Source: Flectonema sp. DT1601
Lineage: Eukaryota > Euglenozoa > Diplonemea > Diplonemida > Diplonemidae
Assembly: GCA_964019425.1 (NCBI GenBank)
Contig: OZ025829.1
Span: 62,001 to 126,000 of the forward strand
Length of the DNA stretch: 64,000 nt
Reading direction: 5' to 3'
Under the pieces are notes generated by a model that saw only the letters and a program-made list of their open reading frames with translations, had not been told where the DNA came from and ran no database searches. The translations under genes were made by a program, and so were the position numbers. Below are positions 52,411-63,197 of the stretch, one piece after another; within the stretch, counting starts at the first letter, position 1, and every line of letters starts with the position of its first letter.

Positions 52411-55400
52411 TTATCTACCAGGATAAGGACTCAGACTCCTACTGTGAATAGTTGGCTTTGATTCAGTGTGGTGAGCTGGTGTGAGCCCTGTTTTTATATT
52501 ATAAAATACTATATTACGAAATCCATATTAATATTCTCTTCAATTCAAACACATACCTGGTACGTCGTCATCATGTAACACATATTGTCTTGGAGACACA
52601 AGAGGTGAATAACTGCAGCGTTGTTCAAGTCCTGCAGGAAACGGAGCTCGTGGAACAAGAGATGCCGCTGCAGAAGCTGCTGACAAAAGTGACTGAAGCC
52701 GACGAATTTCATGCTGACTGTCTTCTCGGAGTAAAGCCATTTCTCTCATTGTAGTGTCAAGTTTAATTCGAATTGCTTCGTACGGTTCTTTAAGTGATTT
52801 GAGTTCTTGTCGTAAACCTTCATGTTGCTCATGACTGTCACGTAATTGTTCTTTTGTTGTAGACAATACTGATGAGAGTTCCTTTTCGAGATTAATTGAC
52901 GTCTCTTTAGACTTCGCAACCACCACATCACTTGATTGTAATTGAAGAGAGTAGTCTTCTACTTTAGCTGACAGTTCTGCAATTTGACGTCGTTTGTCGG
53001 TACACTCAGCGACAACATCACCAAGTTGAGCTGTTTGTCTATTTAGTTGATCAGTTTTGGTAGCTAATTGCGAATCAAGGATCTCCAGCTTTGCTTCCTT
53101 TTCTTGAAAAGAACCCGTCATTTCTGTTATCACTTCCTTTTGTTGCGCCAGGTCGGCGAGATATCGACTGCGTTCGGATTCGAATATGACGTCTTTTTCA
53201 TTAATTTCTCTCTCCTTTTCATCCAACAGGACTTCTAAGGTTTTTGAATTCTGATGTCGCTGACTGCTCTCAATGAGGAGGTTTGTTTTTTCATTTTCAG
53301 TAGTTGTGAGGAGGTGTTCGTTGTCAGCGATGTGTTTTCGTTGTGAATTTAATTCCGACTGAAGGATGTCAATTGAAGAAAGAAGTGACTCAGAATTACA
53401 AACAAGTGTTTGCTCTCTCTGTTCTGCTGCTGCTAATGTTTCATCTTTCTGTCTCATAACTTCGTTAAGTTCAAGTTCTCTATTCTCACTGAGGGAGATC
53501 TTCTGAGATAGCATTCTAGTTGAGCTCTCAAAGTCTAATACAGTTGCTTGTGATTCTGATAGTTTTATTTCAAGTTGTGCGATGCATGCTATATTCTGTT
53601 CAAGATTTTGTTTATAACGAGCAACGTGTTCGGTACTTGAACTAATTTCTGATTCCTTTTGTATTAAAGAATCAGTAACTTTAATAATATTCGAGTCCTT
53701 AGCTGATAGCTCAGCTGATACTGATGCGAGTTCACACTTCACAGTTGCGAGTTCAGAAGCTGTTTCAGCCAGTTCGTGTTTATGAGCCAGTAGCTGTCCT
53801 TGAAGAAGCTCGTTTTTAATTATTTGATTTTCTGCGTCTATCGCTGATTGAGTTATTTGTTGAGTTGACTTAGTGAGAGCTTCTTCTAAGAAATTTATTT
53901 TATTTCTCAGAGATACCATCTCTGCTGTTTCTGTGATGCAAACTACAGCTGGAGAAGGTGCTCTCAACACTTGCTGTGCAGAAGAAACGATTCTCTCAGT
54001 GGCCGTAAGATTTTTATAAATTGACAACCAACTATTGTGTTCTAAGTCACAAATAATACTTCTTGTGTCTGACTCTGCGTAAGTTAGGGTAGCTATAGCT
54101 GATCTGGTTATACTTTCACAGTCTTGAATAGCTGTATTGATTTGATTTGATAGAATGTGAGATTCTCTCTTCACGTGATCAAAAGATTCGTCGTATTGTT
54201 GTTTACTGAGTCTGAGTTCTTCTTGGATTGTGTTGTATTGGAAATCACTTTTTATGAGCAGGTCTTCTTTCTCTTTTCGAAGAATCTTTTCAAGTTCCAG
54301 TTCTCGTTCTATTTTTAATATTTCATCGAGTGCTGTTCTGTGTTTTTGTCGATCTTCTTCAGCGACACCCAATGCTCTTGTTCTCGCAGCGACTTCTTGT
54401 TGCAAAACAACAAGTCGAGCTTCATTCTTGGCTGCGGCTTCATCAGAGTCTCTACGTCGTTTACGTTCTTTCATTAATTCTAATTCAAATCCTTTTCCAG
54501 TTTCCACTTCCATACTGAGAAGTGATAGTTGTGATTCGAGTTCTCTTATAAGTATGTCTTTATCATAAGATTCATCTTCATCAATGATCATTGGTTGTGG
54601 TTGTAGTTGTGGTTCAACCAACGAATCACTTTGGTGTCTTAGCAGCAATCTTAGAGAAAGTATTTCTGCTTTCAATATTTCCATTTCGTTTGATTCAGTC
54701 TGGCATGGGCTTGACCATATTCTAACATTTCCATCTCCAGAACAGGTCCAAACATTCCATTGAACAGTCTTACTCACTACAGTTGACACACTTATAATAT
54801 TCCTTTGCCAATCAGTAGAATCTGGTGAGATTCTTTGAAGTAAAGTACAGTCAACTGAATGCCAGATATTAACCACTCCGTACTTATCTGTTGACCAGAT
54901 TGCCTGACTTGATGGTACTTGTATCAAAGACGTAAGAGGTCCTTTATGATTATTTAATCTTCTTTTTAAAACAGGTGATGCAGACACAGATATATCCCAT
55001 ATTGCTATCGTACTATCTTCACCTCCACTCCATATGTCATTCTGTGACACAGTAAGACATAAAACTGATGAAGTGTGTGCCTTAATACTTGACCTTGTAG
55101 AATTCCATAATTGAATGAGACCATCATCTGATCCACTAATCAACTGTGAAAGTATTGAAGTTGTTAAACATCTAACAGCTGATTTATGACCTGATAAAGT
55201 AGTAGATAGTCGAAGTGTTTGTGTACACCATTGATGTATCTTCCAGTCTTGTCCTCCTGTAAATACATGACTTCCGCTAACGACAAGTGACAACACAGCA
55301 CCAGTATGCGATGATAACTCTGCTAGTTGTTGTGCGGAAGTGTAATCAAATACTCTCACCATTCCATCAGAAAATCCAATCCAAACCTGTCCTCCAGCCT

Positions 55401-55764
55401 CTGGAGAGTATCCCATGACATTTGGTATTATTCCATTATTGTAAAACAAAACGTCTGCTTCTAGTGATGCAGTTTCTGCGCTGCGAAGAGTTACGGTTCC
55501 AGATTTGTGACCTGTCCATATTACCCTCCCGGAAGGATTTGATGCAGCACATCTCACAGGGTCACTTAAAGTTATTTGTTCGTGAAGTCTAACTTCCTTC
55601 ATCCCCTCTGAGTCTATCATCGGTGGTGATAACGCTGAACTTCTCATAGGTATCGGTGGAGGTAATGGAACTGGAGTTACATTCCGACTCGGTGTGACAT
55701 CAAAAACAGATGCTACTGACGACCCCCTCTTTGGAGTACGAGCCCTTAGAGGTGTGCCAACCAT
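52411..55764 (-). CDS. WD40 repeat + long coiled-coil protein, 2 exons
   Basis: Exons 55764-52557 and 52487-52411 give 1094 residues; AG acceptor (TTATTCTTCTTTCAG) 4 bases before the ATG. Residues about 60-375 hold about seven WD repeats (VFTGGQDWKIHQW, LISGSDDGLIQLW, IWSGGEDSTIAIWD, VWTCSGDGNVRIW). Residues about 380-1040 are nearly continuous coiled coil. The last exon gives a short Ser/Pro/Arg tail. This head-plus-rod layout is common in cytoskeletal, basal-body and Golgi tethering proteins. I cannot name the family, and a structural role is inference. Confidence 0.85.
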
Positions 55765-55958
55765 CCCACTGAAAGAAGAATAAGATTATAATACAAAACA
55801 ACACACAATAAAATATGACTAATACTTTCACAATCGCAATACATCACTTGTGGTACCTGTTAACAAGAATTGAGAATTAAATTAAACAAAAACTGTACTA
55901 ATTTAATTAAGTATAATATACTATGGAAGATGGTTCACCTGGAAGATGGTTACTCGAG
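55765..55958. other. Spacer containing the WD40 gene acceptor
   Basis: 194 bases; pyrimidine tract and AG directly 5' of the WD40 gene start. Otherwise featureless. Confidence 0.4.
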
Positions 55959-57857
55959 TTAGAGACTGAGATAGTCGTCATCTGTAGGTTGAGCTAAGAA
56001 TTGAAGATCATCACCACCAGAAAACTTTTTAACTTCCGACAAGAAAGCATTTACATCACCGTTCTCTGATGTTATTAATTGAGTCGTGAGGAAAGTCATT
56101 CCCGTCTTACATGAGAGAGAGTTTTCTACAATAGAAATTGACACGAGAGCATCAACAACAGTAACTTCAGTGCGCTGCATCAAAACAGAAATCGCAGAAG
56201 CGATTCTAACAAGAGTATCGAGGACACCAACTGATACTATTGAACTGGGTGGTCTCTTTGATCGAGTTGCGATAAAATACTTTCGTAGTAAATCTGATGC
56301 TTCTGTTGGTAACCCTGGAGGTGACACTACTTCAGATCGTAATAACTTTACGAGCGCAGAATGAAGTTCCGGATCTTTAGCACTTTTAAAATACTTGTTA
56401 GTTGGAGGAAGTGAATTCACAGCTCTCTCGTAATCGAAATCCTGACTCTCGTCAGCTACAACGATGTCAGACTTGTGAATTATTTCAGCTGCAACAGGAC
56501 AGTAGCCGCATAACCAAATATTTGATTCTGGTCCTTTCCTTTTCTTCGACTCCGGGAACACAACAGGTTCCTGATAACCTGCTTCAGGAACTGGTCGGAT
56601 ACATCTCTGAATATTAATCATACTGAATCTAACTTGTGGTGGAGGACTCACTAACATCTCCAACTCATCTTTTCGAAGACCAGCCACAGCAGAGGCTACA
56701 AGAAACCCTTCCGATGCTTTTGAAAAAATGGGAAATTTCTCAATTTGAAAATGAGATTTCGATCCGTTCAAAGAACAGGTTTCTAAAAATGGTTTCAAAG
56801 ATGTCTGCGACGAGACGGATGCAAAATTAGAAGTGTGCTGCTGTACGTAGTGAAGTAGTTTTTCAAACAGAACACTACTACCAGACAATAAAACATTAAC
56901 AGGTGTGAAGTCTGTGATCGCAAGGGAACTTGATGATATAAGAAAAGCAATTCGAAGTTGAAAGAGAACATTCTTTTTAGGAATCTCTTGATCATCAGCT
57001 ACTAACCAATAGCCGAGTGTATTCACAGCAGTAATCAACTCTTTATATTGTAATGATAAAGAGAGATCATCTGACATTGATGGGTATAATAACCACTCTC
57101 CTCTTGGACTCTTTTCGATGTCAAGCGCGCTTACTCCAACTCCTCCAGCAACTGAATGAACGTTATGACATACCATTTTAACCTGACTCCCTATTCTCAA
57201 ATAGTCTTTTGCTTTCTTTAATAAATAAAATGGAATAACAACCCAATAAGAATCTATCTGAACCATGTAAATACTTCTTTCAACAGGGAGCGGTTCTGTT
57301 AATATTTTTTTTTCACTTCCTCTGGTGTCAGTTTTTTTATGAAAAATTAAAAAAATAAACAACCCCAATCAATCTCACATACCTTTCATTTTCTTTGTGC
57401 AAACTCCTGAAATCTTTCCTGAAAACTGCAACAGCTGACGTGGAGCTCTAAACCGATACTCTTTATCATGATAAAGTAGTAGATAAGAACGAGCCTCAAT
57501 CAGAGTTGATATCGTGAATGGAAGTGAGAGGCTAGCATTGTGTTTAATGCTAAAAGGGAGGTTACTTATTCCAAGAAAAAATTCAAAACTCCCACTCAAC
57601 GGCACACAAAGTTGACAATCAACAATTAAATACTTATAAACTAATTCCTTAGCACTCCCAGCAACTAAGAAATAATCTTGAAGGATTAAGTGACCCAGAA
57701 CTGGGTCTTCAGATGCTGTCAACATAAAGTCGAGTGTGCATCCGACGTTGATTTCAATTTGATTGGATTCAAGCTGTTCTCTTACTTGTTTAGTTATATA
57801 AATAAATAATGATTGTTTGTTAAGAACTGCACGAATACGATCATTGATGATCGACAT
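55959..57857 (-). CDS. MCMDC2: Degenerate MCM-like protein, MCMDC2 type, 2 exons
   Basis: Exons 57857-57383 and 57295-55959 (donor GTATGT) join as ...TKKMK/EPLPVERSIYMVQ, giving 603 residues. The N-terminal 240 residues are beta-rich, like an MCM N-terminal/OB part. The ATPase region is dead: PVNVLLSGSSVLFEKLLHYV replaces the MCM Walker A (GDPGxxKS), and EIIHKSDIVVADESQDFDYE replaces LLSRFDLIFVL.DEPDEE.D, so the SRF arginine-finger motif is lost. The MCM lid follows intact: EVVSPPGLPTEASDLLRKYF, then VGVLDTLVRIASAISVLMQR and EVTVVDALVSISIVENSL. Size and decay pattern fit MCMDC2 (fly mei-217/218), a meiotic recombination factor, rather than a replicative MCM. That orthology is inference. Confidence 0.75.
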
Positions 57858-58118
57858 TTTGTATTATTTAGTTTTTCGTCCCTTTTTTTTAATAATAATA
57901 TAGTAAAGTAGACATAATAAGAAAGATAAAATAAAATAATAAAAACCTCTCTTTACATGTTGTGATCGTGATCTCTGTTTATTTGAATATTATTACCTTC
58001 GATAATAACATCTTATAACCTTATTTTATGAACAAAATTAACGAAATGTACGACATGACGTAGATAAGTGTAAATAATAATGATAAAGAAACCCATCACA
58101 AAGTGAGGTGTGTTGAGA
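57858..58118. other. Intergenic spacer
   Basis: 261 bases, AT-rich, nothing seen. Confidence 0.4.
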
Positions 58119-59978
58119 TCATTCCAATATTGGATTTGGAAGAGGAATTTCACGTTCGTCGACGTCGGACTCAGCGACGTTAACATCATCTGCGTCTTCT
58201 GGTTTGTATCCAGTTCGTAACATTGTTACTTGAGATGCTGTTTCAGCACGTGGACTGTTTTCATTTGGTGTTCCAATGCAGTCGTTGTCATCGTCATCGT
58301 CAGAGTCTTGGATTGCGACGGAGAGAAACTTCTGATGATCTAAAAATAGCAGTTGTTCTTGCTGAAGTCTACGAAGAGTTGCATTCTCTTGTTCAAGTTT
58401 CTTTATCTTATCGCTGTCTGTGTTTGTATCTACAACTACTTCATTACTACCTCTTCTTGTATAAGGAAGTGTTGACATTATTGTTCGTTGCCAAGACTCT
58501 AACTCTTCAGATTTTGATGACAGCTCTTGTTCGTTTGCTTCTCTTTTTGAATTTAAGATTTCTCTTTCTCTCTTTATGTCTGCTCGAAGGAATTCAATTA
58601 TGTTTTCTAATTCAGTTTTTTCAATTTGATTTTGTGTATTCCTCTGAGAAGCTTCTATTGATAATCTTTCCAACGTGTTTGATAATTGTTCAGTTTTCTC
58701 TTTTTGGGTCTCTTCAATCTTATGAAGCTGCTGTCGGAAACTATTTTGTTTTGATGATAATAGTTTTCGATTTTGTTCGAGAGAAGACAAGTCATTTCTT
58801 AATTTAATTATTTTTGCGTCAACACCGTGTAAATAATCAACTGACCGACTAATAGAAATCTCATAATGAACTTCAAGCCGTTGAAGCTTAGTATCAATTG
58901 AGATTTTATTGGCCTCAGCTGACAAGAGATCACATCGAGTCTGTTCAACATGTTGTTGAGGAGTTGCTGCGATATGACGAAGTTGTGTTCTGACTTCTCC
59001 CAGTTCATTTTGACGTCGTGTTGTTTTATTATGTTCTTTATTTAGTGTTTCTTTTAGTTCATTAATTTCTTTGAGTATGGAATTTTCTTTATCAGCGAAG
59101 ATGTCAATCTTACTTTTTATTTTTAATATCCCCGACGTTCGATCACCTTCTTTCAATTCAAAATCTAATAATTGCGTTCTCGCCTCTCTCACTGCCGTAC
59201 CGTTGATTGCTTTATGAAGATCGTAGTGCAGGTTTTCTATTTCTTGATTTTTATCTTTTATATTGACTTCAAGAAGCTTAATATTCGTAACTTTTGATGC
59301 CTCTGTCACGTTATGTATTGTTTGTTTTGCTGATTCAATCTTTGAAGAGAATATTAGCATTGCTTTTTTTAATTCTCGAAGTTCAACCTGTTCAGACAAT
59401 AGTTGGTGTCTGGTGTTAACTTCTGTCTTCGACTGTCTAGAAATTGTCGGTTTTATTAATATTTGACGAGTCTCACGTTGAATATCAGAACGTTGTTTTT
59501 CAAGAGATGAAATGTCTTTTTCTAATTCAGATATTTCACTTTGTAATAATTCTTTTTGTTGATTATTTTGATTATAATCCATGAAATATTTCTCAGCTGA
59601 ACCATCTCCATAATTCGATATGTGATGAGGCAAACACCTTTTTTGTAAAAACGTTTGACAAATTCTCTTCGCTGGTTCTTTCCTTGGCAATGGTTTCTTC
59701 TCTGGTTTATAAGATGTTCTTATCCTTAGAATTCTGTTTCTAAATGTCTTTCTATCTTTTTGTTGTCGTTGTTTTGACTTACGAAACAAATCAAGACCAC
59801 TCAAATGATACTCGTTATTAATCGGTTCTATCACATTAACATAAGCAGTACTACTACAAACAGGTGATTCACAATTCTCTTTGTCAGATGAGATACTCTC
59901 AATATCGCTTTCACTACTACTGCTGCAGAATGATTGTGACATTACATCTGATGGCAATGATGATGACGAGTCAGACAT
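58119..59978 (-). CDS. Long coiled-coil protein
   Basis: 619 residues from ATG at 59978. A Ser/Asp-rich N-terminus is followed by a basic patch (FRKSKQRQQKDRKTFRNRIL) and the segment RICQTFLQKRCLPHHISNYG. Then comes an almost unbroken coiled coil at about 135-540. The C-terminus is acidic (IQDSDDDDDNDCIGTPNE, then DVDEREIPLPNPILE). There are no catalytic or membrane motifs. It has the look of a structural protein of the cytoskeleton, basal body or nuclear matrix, but composition alone does not allow a name. Confidence 0.75.
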   Translation of the reverse strand: MSDSSSSLPSDVMSQSFCSSSSESDIESISSDKENCESPVCSSTAYVNVIEPINNEYHLSGLDLFRKSKQRQQKDRKTFRNRILRIRTSYKPEKKPLPRKEPAKRICQTFLQKRCLPHHISNYGDGSAEKYFMDYNQNNQQKELLQSEISELEKDISSLEKQRSDIQRETRQILIKPTISRQSKTEVNTRHQLLSEQVELRELKKAMLIFSSKIESAKQTIHNVTEASKVTNIKLLEVNIKDKNQEIENLHYDLHKAINGTAVREARTQLLDFELKEGDRTSGILKIKSKIDIFADKENSILKEINELKETLNKEHNKTTRRQNELGEVRTQLRHIAATPQQHVEQTRCDLLSAEANKISIDTKLQRLEVHYEISISRSVDYLHGVDAKIIKLRNDLSSLEQNRKLLSSKQNSFRQQLHKIEETQKEKTEQLSNTLERLSIEASQRNTQNQIEKTELENIIEFLRADIKREREILNSKREANEQELSSKSEELESWQRTIMSTLPYTRRGSNEVVVDTNTDSDKIKKLEQENATLRRLQQEQLLFLDHQKFLSVAIQDSDDDDDNDCIGTPNENSPRAETASQVTMLRTGYKPEDADDVNVAESDVDEREIPLPNPILE

Positions 59979-61136
59979 CTTTTATTATAAACAAACTTAT
60001 CTTTCAATCACGTTGATCGTCACTCAGATTGTTAACTTTTTGAAAGGAAATATAATTATTATTTACTTTGTTGTTATTTATTTTTAATGTTCTTCTCCTG
60101 TTGGGGGAAATGTATAATTGTCAGACCATCTTTCACTACAAGTATTAGAATAATAATAATCAGATCAACATAACAGCAGCTCCTCAACAAGAGAGAGTGC
60201 CTTCAAGAAAGAGAGAGGCAGAGAGAGAGAGGGATGTATGAATGTTCTTGTTCTTCACCAGATTCACAAAAAAAAAACGGAATCGAGTGCAAATGGCAGG
60301 AAAGAATAAAAAAAGAAATTGTTGAAGCCGATTAAGTCAAAGTGTGGTTTGACATCCTTTTCCTGAAAATATTTTGTTTTTACAGTTTGAAAAGGAAATC
60401 GTCCGTTCTCCAGGAAATAATCCCCACTCGGAGTAGGGTTATCAGTTTCTCAAACACTGAAGACAGAGAGAGAATGAAGCTGACTTCGCTAGAGTAGAAA
60501 CGAACCATCAAAACCCCATCACATGAACCAAAACGAGAGTCCAACGAGAAGACGAGGCTGACAACGTACGCAACCAACCCTTTCAAATATATATCTTTAT
60601 AAGAAAAAAAAAAGGAATTCACATTACGCACGCGTCGACACCATCATCATCATCATCATTATAATAAAGAAAAGGGAAGTTGTTGTTGTAAATCAATGTT
60701 CTAGTTATTGTATAATAATAAAGACCCCACACCTGCTCAGTGGTTTGGTTGCGCAACTCAAACAAGTCGCTCCAGGGGCAAAGATGACATACAAGAATAA
60801 ACAAAACAATCGATTTTGTGCTGCTGCCAAATAAAGCAAAAAAGCATATTCTCCATCAGTGTAATTGGAGAAGAAGGGCATTTCTCCCATTTTGCAACAC
60901 AATAATATATAAACGTATAGGCAGAAATAAAAAGAGAGAAGAAAAGAGAGGGAGAGTTAAAGAATATATTGTTGTTCAAAAAGAGAATCGAAAAAAAAAG
61001 AAATAGATTTTTTTTTCTTTTTTTTTTTTATCTCGTCTATGAAAAGTTCCAAATAAAAAATATAACACGAATTTGTTCAAACGTTGTCGTGCAGTACTAC
61101 AAAACTCTTTTTATCATTATCATTATTATTGTTCTT
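59979..61136. other. 1.2 kb intergenic
   Basis: A (GA)n-like patch at about 60198-60230, a (CAT)n patch at 60641-60658, T runs at 61007-61030. No coding frame supported. Composition returns to AT-rich immediately outside the SGNH gene. Confidence 0.5.
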
Positions 61137-63197
61137 TTACTGCTGAAAGGTAGCAGCCATTCGATTACGACAATCATTAGATGAGCAGAAGGACTGCATC
61201 TTAGAAATACAAACTTGATTGGTGTGGCTGATGGAAGGTCTTCCCAAGAAGTCTTGTGCAACTTCCCACGCAGTCTCTTGCATTGCCTGCGCCACCCCAG
61301 CACTCGGCAATCCGTTGTGAGGGTTCCCCCACTCGTTGAGGATCACGTGTGGGGCTCCAACAGGTGACGCCTCGTACAAAAATGCATACTGCAGGCAGGC
61401 TATAAAATAATTACCTTGTTCATTCATGTGAATGTCGTCATGGAACAACTCAGATGGTGACGACATCCCCGGAACGAGACCGTCTTGAATCTTCTCAATC
61501 AGAACAGACACTCCCTGACCTCCAGGAAGGAATCGCATCGGGTTGCTAACAGGAACTCGCTGGTTCACATACCCAACGATGCATTCCCACTTGTCGATGT
61601 CGGCAGCAACCTCAGCCTGGAAACCATCGTAGTCGTGGTTCACAACAGAAGGCCAAACTTCAAACAGGAACGCCCTGTTGTTCCCCGCTCCCAGCGCAGA
61701 TGGTGATTGCTGAATCAGGTTGTAGTAATCCAAAGCGTGTTCCATGCTGTTCGAGTGCTCGATGTGGTTGAACACCGGAACAGCCTCCGTAAACACCAAA
61801 CTATCGTATTTCTCACCGCCCCCGAGGGTTTGCGAATTCGGAATCTCACTCAACATGTTGAAGGATAGCGGCCTCCCCAACCTCTCTTGGCCTTCAGAAG
61901 GGTGGCTGAACCTCCACTTCATGTTCGACCCGATGATCATGTGCGCGTTGAACTGGTGGTCCCGACCGACATCCAAAGCCAACCCTTCCAAGAACATCGG
62001 CATCACCGTGTTGATCAAACTGTGACCCGCCAGGAACACATTCACCTCACCAATCGGAGAAGAAGGAGACGACGGCGGGGTCGGTGGCGTCACCGGATTC
62101 GGTGTTGGCGTTGCCGAAGCAGGTTCGGTTGTCGGAGAAACAGGTTCGGGAGTTGGTTCAGGAGTTGGTGGTGGAGTCGGAGGAAGAGTTGCGGCCATCA
62201 CCTCCGCATCCATCAACAGCACCGCGTTGTCCACCAGGAGAACGATCTCCCCCGCAGTGTGAGATTCAATTCTCCACAACAAGAAGTCGATTGGATGGTT
62301 GCCTGCCGTCAACACTTTGCTGAACGACCTGTCGTACTGCACACCCAACGTGATCGGATCCCAATTGCATCCTTCATCGTGGTGAGTTCCATCAGAGTAG
62401 AATACCGTCCCACAGAACACCAGTCGCGTGTCTGAGTTGGTCGACGACAACAATTTGAACGACACACTCGCCTCCATCAGGCTTGCACTCGAGAACGAAA
62501 GCTGGTTCCTTCTCTTCAGCCAGTAAAGAGAGTCTCCGTGCTGAATGGTCACGCGAAGGGACGACGTTCCTTGCAGAGGATCGCTGCTCGTCCTCTCCAT
62601 GTTCGAGAAACTTCCGACACGAAACAGTGGATCAGTACCTACTTCAAACACACCGTCTGCAATTAAATTCATCGCAGAAGATGGTTCCGGAGTGGACATT
62701 GGTTCCGGAGTCGGCTCAGGTGTTGGTTCTGGAGTTGGTTCCGGAGTGGACATTGGTTCCGGAGTCGGCTCAGGTGTTGGTTCTGGAGTTGGTTCAGGAG
62801 TCGGCTCAGGAGTCGGTTCAGGAGTTGGTTCAGGTGTTGGTTCTGGAGTTGGTTCAGGAGTCGGTTCTGGAGTAGGTTCAGGTGTTGGTTTCGGAGTCGG
62901 TTCAGGAGTCGGTTCAAGTGTTGGTTCTGGAGTTGGTTCCGGAGTCGGCTCAGGAGTCGGACACGGATCCGAGCTGCTGCACGTGAATGACGTGCACGAT
63001 AACACCCCCACTCTGCACAAACACAAATTACAATGTCCCGTACTCTGTCCCCATCCAAACCACTCCGTCGGTACCGCAGCTCCACACTGCAGGTTGCAGT
63101 TGTTCGCATTCACTGGAATCGAAGGTGGGATTGACATTTGGGCAGCAGACATGTGCAGCACTCCGACCAGCAGCAGGAATTGCATCGCAGAATTCAT
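61137..63197 (-). CDS. Secreted SGNH-hydrolase-like protein with PTPE linkers
   Basis: 686 residues, one exon, ATG at 63197. A signal peptide ([16 protein letters not shown]) is followed by a Cys-rich module (about 33-77: [30 protein letters not shown]). A long (PTPE)n linker follows to about 173. A beta-sandwich, carbohydrate-binding-like module spans about 175-335. A second Pro/Thr linker leads to an SGNH/GDSL-like domain: [11 protein letters not shown] (block I with Ser) and [20 protein letters not shown] (Asp-x-x-His of block V). Substrate is unknown; esterases of this layout often act on polysaccharide acetyl groups. The gene is clearly G+C-richer than its neighbours (hand count 61861-61920: 35/60; 58681-58740 in the coiled-coil gene: 22/60), with G/C-ending codons. 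That suggests acquisition by transfer or strong codon selection. Confidence 0.85.
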   Translation of the reverse strand: MNSAMQFLLLVGVLHMSAAQMSIPPSIPVNANNCNLQCGAAVPTEWFGWGQSTGHCNLCLCRVGVLSCTSFTCSSSDPCPTPEPTPEPTPEPTLEPTPEPTPKPTPEPTPEPTPEPTPEPTPEPTPEPTPEPTPEPTPEPTPEPTPEPMSTPEPTPEPTPEPTPEPMSTPEPSSAMNLIADGVFEVGTDPLFRVGSFSNMERTSSDPLQGTSSLRVTIQHGDSLYWLKRRNQLSFSSASLMEASVSFKLLSSTNSDTRLVFCGTVFYSDGTHHDEGCNWDPITLGVQYDRSFSKVLTAGNHPIDFLLWRIESHTAGEIVLLVDNAVLLMDAEVMAATLPPTPPPTPEPTPEPVSPTTEPASATPTPNPVTPPTPPSSPSSPIGEVNVFLAGHSLINTVMPMFLEGLALDVGRDHQFNAHMIIGSNMKWRFSHPSEGQERLGRPLSFNMLSEIPNSQTLGGGEKYDSLVFTEAVPVFNHIEHSNSMEHALDYYNLIQQSPSALGAGNNRAFLFEVWPSVVNHDYDGFQAEVAADIDKWECIVGYVNQRVPVSNPMRFLPGGQGVSVLIEKIQDGLVPGMSSPSELFHDDIHMNEQGNYFIACLQYAFLYEASPVGAPHVILNEWGNPHNGLPSAGVAQAMQETAWEVAQDFLGRPSISHTNQVCISKMQSFCSSNDCRNRMAATFQQ

